This document shows positions 1-8,288 of a stretch of DNA of 18,384 bases, one piece after another (the stretch's first letter is position 1; the number at the start of each line of letters is the position of its first letter). A program made the position numbers and the translations under genes. Source of the DNA: Lentzea aerocolonigenes (GTDB taxonomy: Bacteria > Actinomycetota > Actinomycetes > Mycobacteriales > Pseudonocardiaceae); the NCBI RefSeq assembly GCF_000955955.1, contig NZ_JYJG01000097.1:1-18384 (forward strand), written 5' to 3'. A model generated the notes under the pieces. The model had not been told where the DNA came from, did no database searches, and saw nothing but the letters and a program-made list of their open reading frames with translations.

Positions 1-163
1 GCTTCACCGAGGCGACGGTCGCGCTGCCGCTCTTGATGTACTTCGTGGCCCCGATCTGCGTGACCCCGCTCGTGCACTTGGGGTTCGTCTCGGCGTGGGC
101 GGCACCGGTGAAGGTCATCCCGATGGCTGCCGCCGCCAGCACAACTGCGCTCAGCTTCTTCAT
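1..163 (-). CDS. Small secreted cysteine-containing protein, 3' end missing
   Basis: This is the N-terminal 54 codons of a gene running off the left edge. The start ATG lies at 163-161, one base after the stop of the upstream gene (TGA-C-ATG), so translation is probably coupled. The product begins MKKLSAVVLAAAAIGMTF and has a classical Sec signal peptide, with likely cleavage after AHA before ETNPKC. The visible mature part (NPKCTSG, then VTQIGATKYIKSGSATVASVK) aligns almost without gaps with the neighbouring 138-residue protein, so the two are tandem paralogues. No function is known to me. The mature protein is probably extracellular, about 110 residues, with disulfide-forming cysteines like its neighbour. 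Confidence 0.8.
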   Translation of the reverse strand, partial: MKKLSAVVLAAAAIGMTFTGAAHAETNPKCTSGVTQIGATKYIKSGSATVASVK

Positions 164-164
164 G

Positions 165-581
165 TCAGCAACGCTCCTCGGTCTCGACGCCGTCGCTGTA
201 GGACGACGCCACGATGGAGCCGTAGCCCTTGGTGCACTTGTCCAGCGTGTCCGTGCCGTACGACCACAGTTCCTGCTTGTTCTCGACGCTGTTGTAGCCG
301 CTCGGGAACTCGGCGCCGCGGACCTGGACACCGGCGTAGAGACGGTACGTGCGGTGGTTGGCGCGCCACGAGTCCCAGACGTAGACGTAGCCCCAGTTCT
401 TGCCGCAGCCCTTGAACTGCTTGACCGAGGCCATGGTCGTGTTGCCGTTCTTGAGGTACTTCGTGGCACCCATCTGGGTCACGCTGGAGCAGTTCGGGTT
501 CGTCTCTGCCTGCGCCTGGCCGGTGAAGGTCAGCGCTAGCGCCGCTGCCGCCAGCACGACGGCACCAATCTTCTTCTGCAT
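165..581 (-). CDS. Small secreted protein with four cysteines, tandem paralogue of the next gene
   Basis: The product is 138 residues. A Sec signal peptide occupies residues 1 to about 25 (MQKK, hydrophobic AVVLAAAALALTF, then GQAQA before ETNPNC). The mature part of about 113 residues has four cysteines (NPNC, KGCG, DKCTKG and a C-terminal EERC) and is rich in aromatic residues (WGYVYVWDSW), consistent with a small disulfide-stabilised extracellular beta protein. I do not recognise the family with confidence. A faint resemblance of the CGKNWGYVYVW segment to DUF2690-type secreted actinobacterial proteins is not enough to assign it. It lies 28 nt after the stop of the FAD/Fe-S oxidoreductase, on the same strand, and may be its operon partner. 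I see no good Shine-Dalgarno before the ATG at 581. Confidence 0.8.
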   Translation of the reverse strand: MQKKIGAVVLAAAALALTFTGQAQAETNPNCSSVTQMGATKYLKNGNTTMASVKQFKGCGKNWGYVYVWDSWRANHRTYRLYAGVQVRGAEFPSGYNSVENKQELWSYGTDTLDKCTKGYGSIVASSYSDGVETEERC

Positions 582-609
582 GCGTACGAGACTGGCCGGG
601 GCCGGTTAG

Positions 610-3222
610 TCAGCGGTAAATCACACCCAGCCGGTCCGCGAGCACGCTGGCCAGGTGGACCGGTTCGCGGTCGGTCGTGTGGCGGATCTGCGTGCGGCAG
701 CTGAAGCCGTCCGCGATGACCAGTGCGTCTTCGTTCTCGCGGATGGCGGGCAAGAGGTCCTGCTCGGCGCACGCGATCGAGACCTCGTAGTGGCTCTGCT
801 CGAACCCGAAGTTGCCGGCGAGGCCACAGCAGCCCTCGACGACCTTCGGTTTCAGACCGGCCTTGGTCATCGCCTCGCGGTCCGCGTCGAACCCCAGTTC
901 CGCGTACTGGTGGCAGTGGGTCTGCACCACTGCGTCCCGTGTGCCTTCTGCCGACGGCAGTTTCGGTGCGACGTATGAGGCGAACGTTTGCGTGGCCTCG
1001 GCAAGCGCCTGTACAGCCGGGTCGTCCGACAGTTTCGGGGCCTCGGATTTGAGGAACGCCGTGCAGCTCGGTTCGAGGCCGATCACCGGGATGCCCCTGC
1101 TGGTCCACGGAAGCAGCGTGCGGGCGGTTCGTTCGACGACCCGGCGGGCTTTGGTGAGCTGACCGGTCGAGTGCCACGTGAGTCCGCAGCAGACGTTCGC
1201 CGACGGGATCTCGACGCGGTTTCCCAGGTGTGCCAGCACGTTGGCGGCGTCGAGACCGATGCCGGGTTCGAAGAAGTTCGTGAACGTGTCCGGGAACAGC
1301 AGGACCGGGTCGCCCTTGCCGAGCGGGTGCAGCTGGCGGACCAGGGGAGTGGTGGGCGTGGGCAGTGCGCGTTCCGGTGTGATGCCCGCGAACCGGCCGA
1401 ACTTCGCGGTGAACCTGTTGACCAGTCCGTACTTCAGCCACGTCGGCAGCCAGCCCATCGCGTAGTGCGAACGTGGCCGCGGGCGTCGCTTGTAGTGCTC
1501 GTGCAGGAACTCCGCCTTGTAGCTCGCCATGTCGACGTCGACCGGGCAGTCGCGCTTGCACCCCTTGCAGCCCAGGCAGAGGTCGAGCGCCTCGGCGACC
1601 TCGGGCGACCGCCACCCGTCCTTGATCACGTCGCCCGCGAGCATCTCGAACAGCAGGTGTGCGCGGCCTCGTGTGGAGTGCTTCTCCTCTTTGGTCACTC
1701 GATAGCTCGGGCACATCACGCCGCCCCTGGTGTTCAGGCACTTGCCGACGCCGACGCACCGGCGGGTGTCGCCCGCGAACTCCGCGCGCGTCGGAATCCG
1801 GGGCGGTGCAACGAGAATCCTGAGGTCCTCGTCGAGCTTCTTCGGTTCCACGATCCGGCCGGGGTTGAGCAGGTTGTGCGGGTCGAACGCGTGCTTGAAC
1901 CGCTCGAACGCCCTGATCGCGTCCGGTGGGTACATGCGGCTGAGCAGTTCGGACCGCGCCTGGCCGTCGCCGTGCTCGCCGGAGAGACTGCCGCCGTGGC
2001 TGACCACGAGATCCGCCGCGTCCTGCAGGAACTCGCGGTAGCCGTGTGCCAGGTCGAAGTCGATGCGGACGTGCAGGCAGCCCTCGCCGTAGTGGCCGTA
2101 GGTGATGCCCCGCCTGCCGTACCTGGCGAGCAACGCATCGAACTCACGCAGGTAGGTGCCGAGCCGTTCGGGTGGCACGGCCGCGTCCTCCCAGCCCGAC
2201 CACGCCTCACCGCCGTTGGGCATGCGGGTGGCGAGACCGGCGCCGTCCTCGCGGATCCGCCACAACGCCCGCTGGTGCGCCGGGTCGTGGATGATCATCG
2301 AGTTCTTGGTGATCTTCGCGACGCGTTCCGGGTCGTCCTCGACCTCGACGAACAGCCAGCTGCGGCCTTCTGGCAGGTCAGGGCGGGTACGCACGCTGCG
2401 GACCAGCGCCTCGTCGATGCCCTCGACCGCCAGCGCGTGTTCGATCTGCATGACCTGGTCGGCGGCGTCGTAGGTGTCCGCGAAGCCGAGCACGACGAGC
2501 ACGCGTCGTTCGGGACGGCGCACGAGCTTCAGTTCGGCGCCCAGCAGCACGACGCACGTGCCCTCGGTGCCGACGAGCTGCTGGGTCAGCGTGGGCGCGT
2601 CCAGGGCGTACCCGCTGACCCGGCGGCTGAGCCGCGGAAACCACGCCGGGTCGGACGTCGGCAGGTCGAACGCGGGCGGGTTCGTGGTGTCGAACGTGCG
2701 GCCGTCGACCGTGAGCACGTTCAGGTTGGCGACGTTCTCGCTGGTCTTGCCCCATTTCACCGAGTGCGCGCCGCACGCGTTGTTGCCGATCATGCCGCCG
2801 ATGGTGCAGCGCGAGTGGGTGGACGGGTCGGGCCCGAAGATGTGGTCGCCGGCCATCGAGTTGACGCGGTCGAGCACCGCACCCGGCTGCACGAACGCGC
2901 GGTCTCCGGAGATCTCGATCGCGTCCAGGTACCGGCTGAAGTCGATCACGAGACCGGTGCCGCACGCGTTGCCCGCGATGGACGTCCCGGCACCGCGGCT
3001 GGTGATCGGCACGCGGTGTTCCGCGGCGAGCGCAACGGCCGCGACCACGGCGTCTGTCGTGCGTGGACGGACGATCACCCGAGGCACGTGGCGGTAGTTC
3101 GACGCGTCCGCCGAGTACAGGGCCCGGCTCGCCGGGTCGTCGAGGACGTCGCCGTCCACGTCACGGCGGAGTTGATCGAGAAAGGCCCGCATCACCCGAT
3201 CATGCCTGGCTGGATGTGACAT
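610..3222 (-). CDS. FAD-linked oxidase fused to Fe-S/CCG domains (D-2-hydroxyacid dehydrogenase-like)
   Basis: This 870-residue protein fuses a GlcD-like flavin half to a GlcF-like iron-sulfur half, the arrangement of YdiJ-type D-2-hydroxyglutarate/D-lactate dehydrogenases. Residues about 40-180 are the PCMH-type FAD-binding domain (SRGAGTSIAGNACG at 75-88, IGGMIGNNACG at 141-151). The FAD-oxidase C-terminal domain follows to about 455 (GHYGEGCLHVR at 376, SGEHGDG at 414). Fe-S ligands are C489/C495/C504 and a clear CxxCxxCxxxCP at 549-560. Two cysteine-rich CCG-type modules follow (VCCG at 677-680 and C720; HCH at 769-771 and GCCG at 797-800). It should oxidise a D-2-hydroxyacid and pass electrons to a membrane acceptor; the substrate cannot be read from the sequence. 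YdiJ is longer, at roughly 1000 residues. The ATG at 3222 has GGCGGAG close upstream. An internal ATG at 3192 is an alternative start. Confidence 0.9.
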   Translation of the reverse strand: MSHPARHDRVMRAFLDQLRRDVDGDVLDDPASRALYSADASNYRHVPRVIVRPRTTDAVVAAVALAAEHRVPITSRGAGTSIAGNACGTGLVIDFSRYLDAIEISGDRAFVQPGAVLDRVNSMAGDHIFGPDPSTHSRCTIGGMIGNNACGAHSVKWGKTSENVANLNVLTVDGRTFDTTNPPAFDLPTSDPAWFPRLSRRVSGYALDAPTLTQQLVGTEGTCVVLLGAELKLVRRPERRVLVVLGFADTYDAADQVMQIEHALAVEGIDEALVRSVRTRPDLPEGRSWLFVEVEDDPERVAKITKNSMIIHDPAHQRALWRIREDGAGLATRMPNGGEAWSGWEDAAVPPERLGTYLREFDALLARYGRRGITYGHYGEGCLHVRIDFDLAHGYREFLQDAADLVVSHGGSLSGEHGDGQARSELLSRMYPPDAIRAFERFKHAFDPHNLLNPGRIVEPKKLDEDLRILVAPPRIPTRAEFAGDTRRCVGVGKCLNTRGGVMCPSYRVTKEEKHSTRGRAHLLFEMLAGDVIKDGWRSPEVAEALDLCLGCKGCKRDCPVDVDMASYKAEFLHEHYKRRPRPRSHYAMGWLPTWLKYGLVNRFTAKFGRFAGITPERALPTPTTPLVRQLHPLGKGDPVLLFPDTFTNFFEPGIGLDAANVLAHLGNRVEIPSANVCCGLTWHSTGQLTKARRVVERTARTLLPWTSRGIPVIGLEPSCTAFLKSEAPKLSDDPAVQALAEATQTFASYVAPKLPSAEGTRDAVVQTHCHQYAELGFDADREAMTKAGLKPKVVEGCCGLAGNFGFEQSHYEVSIACAEQDLLPAIRENEDALVIADGFSCRTQIRHTTDREPVHLASVLADRLGVIYR

Positions 3223-4005
<783 letters not shown>

Positions 4006-4035
4006 TTCTGCTGAGCTAGGGAAAGGTTTGATCAA

Positions 4036-4803
4036 GTGACCGGACTGCTCGAAGGCAAGCGACTGCTGATCACCGGTGTGATCACCGACGCGTCGATCGC
4101 CTTCCACGTCGCACGCGTCGCCCAGGAGCAGGGCGCCGAGGTCGTGCTGACCGGGTTCGGCCGGATGAGCCTCGTGACGCGCATCGCCCAGCGCCTGCCC
4201 AAGCCCGCGCCCGTGGTCGAGCTCGACGTGCAGAACCAGGAGCACCTCGACACGCTGGCCGAGCGCGTCGGTGAGCACGTCGACGGCCTCGACGGCGTCG
4301 TGCACGCCATCGGCTTCGCCCCGCAGAGCTGCCTCGGCGCGCCGTTCATGGACGCGCCGTGGGAGGACGTCTCGGTCGCGATGCACGTCTCGGCGTACTC
4401 GTACAAGTCGCTCGTGCAGGCCGTTCGCCCGATGCTGTCGCACGGCTCGTCGGTCGTCGGCCTCGACTTCGACGCCCGCCAGGCGTGGCCCGCCTACAAC
4501 TGGATGGGCGCGGCGAAGGCGGCGTTCGAGTCGATCAACCGCTACATGGCGCGCGAGCTCGGCCCGGACGGCATCCGCGTGAACCTGATCTCGGCCGGCC
4601 CGGTCCGCACGATGGCCGCGAAGTCGATCCCGGGCTTCGCCGAGCTGGAGAAGATGTGGGGCGAGAAGGCTCCTCTCTCGTGGGACGTCGACGACCCGAC
4701 GCCGGTCGCGAAGTCCGTCTGCGGCCTTCTCTCCGACTGGTTCCCGGCCACGACGGGCTCGATGGTGTTCGTTGACGGAGGCGTGCATTTCCTCGGTCTG
4801 TAG
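4036..4803 (+). CDS. inhA: NADH-dependent enoyl-ACP reductase (InhA/FabI family)
   Basis: This enzyme reduces the trans-2-enoyl-ACP double bond in the last step of each FAS-II cycle. It is 255 residues long. The N-terminus (TGLLEGKRLLITGVITDASIAF) is InhA-like, and the catalytic residues are F145, Y154 and K161 (AYNWMGAAKAA). The substrate-binding loop between RTMA and APLSW is about ten residues shorter than in M. tuberculosis InhA (269 residues), matching ordinary FabI enzymes that handle normal-length acyl chains. The position equivalent to InhA Ser94 is Ala91 (VVHAIGFAP). The GTG start has GGGAAAGG about 9 nt upstream and is 30 nt after fabG, so the two are co-transcribed. The stop codon TAG runs into the left arm of a long inverted repeat. 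The gene could equally be called fabI. Confidence 0.93.
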   Translation: MTGLLEGKRLLITGVITDASIAFHVARVAQEQGAEVVLTGFGRMSLVTRIAQRLPKPAPVVELDVQNQEHLDTLAERVGEHVDGLDGVVHAIGFAPQSCLGAPFMDAPWEDVSVAMHVSAYSYKSLVQAVRPMLSHGSSVVGLDFDARQAWPAYNWMGAAKAAFESINRYMARELGPDGIRVNLISAGPVRTMAAKSIPGFAELEKMWGEKAPLSWDVDDPTPVAKSVCGLLSDWFPATTGSMVFVDGGVHFLGL

Positions 4804-4900
4804 TGCGGTGGTCGCCGACCCCCTACCGAGTCTTCAGCTGCCCGTGAGGCACCCGTCTGAACGGCGAAACACAGGGCAGGGGGTCGGCGACCACCGCACT
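4802..4900. repeat. 23-bp perfect inverted repeat with 53-nt structured spacer
   Basis: Bases 4802-4824 and 4878-4900 are exact reverse complements over 23 bp, starting AGTGCGGTGG and ending CCACCGCACT. The left arm includes the last two bases of the inhA stop codon, and the right arm ends 20 nt before the hemH start. The spacer can fold further: CTGCCC (4838-4843) with GGGCAG (4874-4879, overlapping the right arm), TTCAG with CTGAA, TGCC with GGCA, and CCGT with ACGG. No T-run follows the right arm, so it is not a textbook intrinsic terminator. It could be a U-less actinobacterial terminator, an RNA structure influencing hemH, or a remnant of a miniature inverted-repeat element. No target-site duplication is visible. 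Confidence 0.9.
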
Positions 4901-4920
4901 CTCCGTGATTTGATGGGGCG

Positions 4921-5946
4921 GTGAGTTTCGACGCGCTGCTGTGGCTGTCCTTTGGCGGCCCAGAAGGTCCTGAGGACGTCCGCCCCTTCCTGGAGAACGT
5001 GGTTCGCGGACGTGGCGTGCCGCCGGAGCGGCTGGACGAGGTCGAGGCCCACTACCAGCACTTCGGCGGCGTGTCGCCGATCAACCGCCTGAACCTGGAA
5101 GCCATGGACGCGGTGCGCGCCACCGGCTTCGAGCTGCCGATCTACTTCGGCAACCGCAACTGGCACCCGATGGTCGAGGACACCGTCGCCCAGATGAAGG
5201 CGGACGGCGTTCGTCGCGCGCTGGTGTTCCCGACGAGCGCGTACGGCGGCTATTCCGCGTGCCGTCAGTACGACGAGGACATCCTGCGCGCGCTGGCCGC
5301 GGTGCCCGACGGCCCCGAACTGGTGAAGCTGCGCCAGTTCTTCGACCACCCGCTGTTCATCTCCGCCTTTGCCGACGGTGTTCGTGCGGCCGCGGAATCG
5401 TTGTCCGGTTCGTACCGGCTCGTCTTCACCGCGCACTCGGTGCCGGTGTCCGCGGACAAGGCCGCCGGGCCTCCCGAAGAGGGTGGCTACCGCTACTCGC
5501 GCCAGGTCGTCGAGGCGTCCCGGCTGGTGGCCGCCGAGCTGGGCATCACCGAGTACGACGTGGTGTGGCAGTCGCGGTCCGGCCCGCCGCAGATCCCGTG
5601 GCTCGAGCCGGACATCGTCGACCACATCGACGCCCTGCACGCCAAGGGTGTCACCGGTGTCGTCGTGTGCCCGATCGGGTTCGTCTCCGACCACCTCGAG
5701 GTCGTGTGGGACCTCGACACCGAGGCCCGCGACCGCTGCGCCGAGCTCGGCGTGGAGTTCGCCCGCGCCGCCACCCCGAACTCCGACCCGCGCTTCGCCG
5801 AGCTGGTCGTCGAGCTGGTCGCCGAGCACACCGAGGGCGTCCCGGCGCGGAAGCTGTCGGAGTTCGTCGCCGCTGGTTGCACGGTGAACGGCGCGCCGTG
5901 TGCGCCGTTGTGTTGCGAACCGGTCAAGAGGCCGGTCCGAGCCTAG
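4921..5946 (+). CDS. hemH: Ferrochelatase (coproporphyrin ferrochelatase type)
   Basis: This 341-residue enzyme inserts Fe(II) into a porphyrin. In actinobacteria the substrate is normally coproporphyrin III (enzyme CpfC), with decarboxylation to haem b afterwards. The N-terminus ([20 protein letters not shown]) and FGGVSPIN are diagnostic. The conserved catalytic His is H172 in FTAHSVP, and the conserved acidic residue is E260 in [14 protein letters not shown]. The C-terminal tail carries four cysteines (C320, C327, C331, C332), as expected for the [2Fe-2S]-bearing actinobacterial ferrochelatases, although the spacing cannot be matched to known ligands from memory. The GTG start is 20 nt past the right arm of the inverted repeat, with GGGG a few bases upstream. 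Position after fabG-inhA is as in mycobacteria (hemZ). Confidence 0.95.
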   Translation: MSFDALLWLSFGGPEGPEDVRPFLENVVRGRGVPPERLDEVEAHYQHFGGVSPINRLNLEAMDAVRATGFELPIYFGNRNWHPMVEDTVAQMKADGVRRALVFPTSAYGGYSACRQYDEDILRALAAVPDGPELVKLRQFFDHPLFISAFADGVRAAAESLSGSYRLVFTAHSVPVSADKAAGPPEEGGYRYSRQVVEASRLVAAELGITEYDVVWQSRSGPPQIPWLEPDIVDHIDALHAKGVTGVVVCPIGFVSDHLEVVWDLDTEARDRCAELGVEFARAATPNSDPRFAELVVELVAEHTEGVPARKLSEFVAAGCTVNGAPCAPLCCEPVKRPVRA

Positions 5947-5979
5947 ACAGAGGTTTTTCAACGGGCGAAGAATTGGTGG

Positions 5980-6702
5980 ATGACCAGTTCCGCGGCCGTT
6001 GAGGTCACCGGGCTCCGGGTGCATCGGGGCAAGCGTCTGGTCCTGCGGGATGTGAGCTGCTCGATCCCGCGGGGCAGTGTCACCGGGTTGCTGGGACCGT
6101 CCGGCTGCGGCAAGACCACGCTGATGCGCTCGGTCGTGGGCGTGCAGATCGTGTCCGGCGGCTCGGTTTCGGTGCTCGGCACGCCCGCGGGCAGCCCGAG
6201 CCTGCGCGACCGGATCGGGTACGCGACGCAGAGCCCGTCGGTGTACGCGGACCTGAGCGTCGTGGAGAACCTCCGCTACTTCTGCGCGGTGTTGCGCGCG
6301 CCCCGCTCGGACGTTCAGCGTGTGATCGACGAGGTCGGGCTGGGCGGGCACGAGTCGCAGCTGGTGTCGTCGTTGTCCGGTGGCGAACTGTCCCGGACGA
6401 GCTTGGCCGTGGCGTTGCTGGGCAAGCCGGAACTGCTTGTTCTGGACGAACCGACCGTCGGACTCGACCCGTTGCTGCGTGACGAGCTGTGGACGTTGTT
6501 CCGTTCGCTGGCTTCACGCGGTGTCACGTTGTTGGTGTCCAGCCACGTGATGGACGAAGCCGCACGCTGCGAACGCCTCCTGCTGATGCGTGACGGCGCA
6601 TTGCTCGCAGACGACACACCCACGTCGTTGCTGTCGTTGACCGGCACCGGCGACCTGGAGCAAGCGTTCCTGTCGCTGGTCCGAGCTCGGGAGGCGGCGT
6701 GA
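5980..6702 (+). CDS. ABC transporter ATP-binding protein (ABC-2 exporter type)
   Basis: This is a 240-residue nucleotide-binding subunit that powers the permease encoded next. Motifs in order are Walker A GPSGCGKTT (39-47), Q-loop Gln84 (YATQSPS), signature LSGGE (132-136; Glu replaces the usual Gln), Walker B LLVLDE (152-157) with the D-loop GLD, and the switch His189 (SSHVMDEA). The C-terminus is the short DrrA/CcmA-like type. The gene starts 33 nt after hemH on the same strand, so read-through from hemH is likely. Its stop overlaps the permease start by 4 nt (GTGA). The Shine-Dalgarno is weak (GGTGG directly before the ATG). The substrate is unknown; drug or lipid export is the usual role. 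Nothing shows it is a haem transporter despite the neighbour. Confidence 0.92.
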   Translation: MTSSAAVEVTGLRVHRGKRLVLRDVSCSIPRGSVTGLLGPSGCGKTTLMRSVVGVQIVSGGSVSVLGTPAGSPSLRDRIGYATQSPSVYADLSVVENLRYFCAVLRAPRSDVQRVIDEVGLGGHESQLVSSLSGGELSRTSLAVALLGKPELLVLDEPTVGLDPLLRDELWTLFRSLASRGVTLLVSSHVMDEAARCERLLLMRDGALLADDTPTSLLSLTGTGDLEQAFLSLVRAREAA

Positions 6703-7433
6703 ACACCTCGATCCTGCTCGCGACGGCAGCGCGCATCCTCAACCAGTTCCGCCACGACCGGCGCACCGTCGCCCTGATGATCCTCATGCCGTCGTTGCTG
6801 CTCATCCTGCTGCGCTTCGTCTTCAACTCCGAAGCGGCCTTCAGCCGCGCCGCACCGGCCCTGCTCGCGGTCTTCCCGTTCGCGATCATGTTCATCGTCA
6901 CGTCGATCACGACCCTGCGCGAACGCACCACGGCGACGCTGGAACGCCTGATGACGATGCCGATCGGCAAGCTGGACCTGCTCTTCGGCTACGCGCTGGC
7001 GTTCGGCGTGGTGGCGCTGGTCCAGGTCCTCGTCGCGGTCGGCATCTCGCTGACCTGGCTCGGCCTGGAGATCGGCGGCTCGGTGTGGCTGCTCGTCGTC
7101 ATCGCGGGGCTGGACGCGTTGCTGGGCACGGCTCTGGGCCTCTTCGCGAGCGCGTTCGCCCGCACCGAGTTCCAGGCCGTGCAGTTCATGCCGCTGTTCG
7201 TGATGCCGCAGGTGTTGTTGTGCGGCCTCTTCTCACCGCGTGGCTCCATGACGCCCGTGCTGGAGTGGTTGTCGAACGTCATGCCGTTGTCCTACGCGGT
7301 CGACGCACTGACCGCGGTGACGACGTCGAGCGACATCACCGGCGAACTCGTGCGCAACCTCGCGATCGTGGCGGCGTGCGGACTCCTCGCGCTGGTGCTC
7401 GGCGCCGTGACGCTTCGACGCCGTACTCCCTAG
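6699..7433 (+). CDS. ABC-2 type transporter permease
   Basis: This 244-residue integral membrane subunit is partner of the preceding ATPase. About six membrane segments are visible: ALMILMPSLLLILLRFVF, LLAVFPFAIMFIVTSI, YALAFGVVALVQVLVAVGI, WLLVVIAGLDALLGTALGLF, FMPLFVMPQVLLCGLF and LAIVAACGLLALVLGAVTL. The cytoplasmic motif LRERTTATLERLMTMPI after the second segment is characteristic of ABC-2 permeases, as is the MPLSYAVDAL region before the last helix. The GTG start overlaps the ATPase stop by 4 nt, indicating translational coupling. The gene ends in CTAG, shared with the stop of the convergent downstream gene. Substrate unknown. Confidence 0.92.
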   Translation: MNTSILLATAARILNQFRHDRRTVALMILMPSLLLILLRFVFNSEAAFSRAAPALLAVFPFAIMFIVTSITTLRERTTATLERLMTMPIGKLDLLFGYALAFGVVALVQVLVAVGISLTWLGLEIGGSVWLLVVIAGLDALLGTALGLFASAFARTEFQAVQFMPLFVMPQVLLCGLFSPRGSMTPVLEWLSNVMPLSYAVDALTAVTTSSDITGELVRNLAIVAACGLLALVLGAVTLRRRTP

Positions 7434-8227
7434 TGCCGACCGGCGCCCGAGTCAGCCAGCACACGCACGGCCTCGTCGATCGCAGCACACCGTGCGCGTC
7501 GCACGGCCTCTGACACCGGCTTGAGCGCGTCGGTCCGCGCGCTCATCGCCGACGCCGACATCGCACCACCCGGCGCGTCCGAGCGCGCCACGGACAGGAT
7601 CGCGTCCACCTCGGCGGCGCGCTGCAGCACTCGCAGCGCGCGCGGGGGCATCGCGGCAGGCCACGGCAGCGCGGAGTTCGCGGCGGCCAGGTCGGCGATC
7701 TCCTTGCGCACGTTCGGGCGGTGCTTGGCCACGTCGAGGGACGCGAGTGCCGCGGTCGCCTCGCGCAGGGCGGCTCCCAGGCCGTGCTCGGCCTCGCCGA
7801 TCGGGATGTGCTCCAGGCCGTTGGACGACGGCAGGTCGAAGACGGTCCACCGCATCACGCCGTCCGCCACGATCTTCGGCACCAGGCCGACGTGCACGGA
7901 CGGGATCACGAGCGCCTCGCCGGACCGCAGCGCGCACGTCGAGAGCGGGCCCTTGCCGCCCAGGCCGCGCACATCACCGGGTATCGGCAGCGCCAGCCGC
8001 GCCGAGGTCGCGCCCGCGCGCCGCAGGGCGGCCAGCAGCAGGGCGGGGCCCACCGGGGCCTCGTCCGGACCGGGGAGGTCGAGCGCCGTGGCGGTGCCGT
8101 CGTCGTCGGCCACCACCTCGTGCTGCTCGGCCCACGTGTGCAGGGCGTCGAGGACGTCGTCGGCGGCGGCCAAACCGTGCAGCCATCCCGACGTCCACAC
8201 GACCAGCGTGGCACTCGCACAGGACAC
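7430..8227 (-). CDS. Conserved actinobacterial hypothetical protein (Rv1486c position)
   Basis: This 265-residue soluble protein has no signal peptide or membrane segment and no motif I can assign. It is alanine-rich. The N-terminal part (TLVVWTSGWLHGLAAADDVLDALHTWAEQH) looks like a compact alpha/beta fold, followed by a glycine/proline-rich middle (LPGPDEAPVGPALLLAALRRAG) and a helical C-terminal half. In M. tuberculosis a conserved hypothetical gene, Rv1486c, lies convergent to hemZ in the same relative place. Here an ABC exporter pair separates them, so orthology is suggested by position only. The start is GTG, with no Shine-Dalgarno but with TAATCT ending 6 nt upstream, which may be the -10 of a leaderless transcript. 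It converges on the permease with a 4-bp overlap. Confidence 0.75.
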   Translation of the reverse strand: MSCASATLVVWTSGWLHGLAAADDVLDALHTWAEQHEVVADDDGTATALDLPGPDEAPVGPALLLAALRRAGATSARLALPIPGDVRGLGGKGPLSTCALRSGEALVIPSVHVGLVPKIVADGVMRWTVFDLPSSNGLEHIPIGEAEHGLGAALREATAALASLDVAKHRPNVRKEIADLAAANSALPWPAAMPPRALRVLQRAAEVDAILSVARSDAPGGAMSASAMSARTDALKPVSEAVRRARCAAIDEAVRVLADSGAGRH

Positions 8228-8248
8228 GGGACGAGATTACGTGGCCTC

Positions 8249-8288
8249 GGCCCGTGGGCCCCACCCGGTGTGCCTGATCCGAGACACC
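8249..8288. terminator. Two small hairpins between two minus-strand genes
   Basis: GGCCC-GT-GGGCC (8249-8260) and GGTGT-12 nt-ACACC (8267-8288) lie just after the stop of the YcxB-like gene, in its reading direction. No T-run is present. A role as a weak terminator or attenuator between the two minus-strand genes is only a possibility. Confidence 0.3.

Noticed and set aside
536..1759. 407-codon minus frame overlapping the oxidase C-terminal half
   Set aside because: It is an out-of-frame reading of the same strand; the Fe-S and CCG motifs are in the longer frame.
988..3219. 743-codon open frame on the plus strand opposite the FAD/Fe-S oxidase
   Set aside because: The minus-strand frame has full FAD, Fe-S and CCG motifs. 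The plus frame gives Arg/Ala/Val-rich low-complexity protein without motifs, as expected antisense to a high-GC gene.
4834..6351. 505-codon minus-strand frame over hemH and the ABC ATPase
   Set aside because: It runs across two genes and their spacer in antisense, with no motif; a by-product of base composition.
5980..7433. Haem exporter or CcmAB-type cytochrome maturation transporter
   Set aside because: Only adjacency to hemH suggests it. The permease is a generic ABC-2 type and no other cytochrome maturation gene is present.
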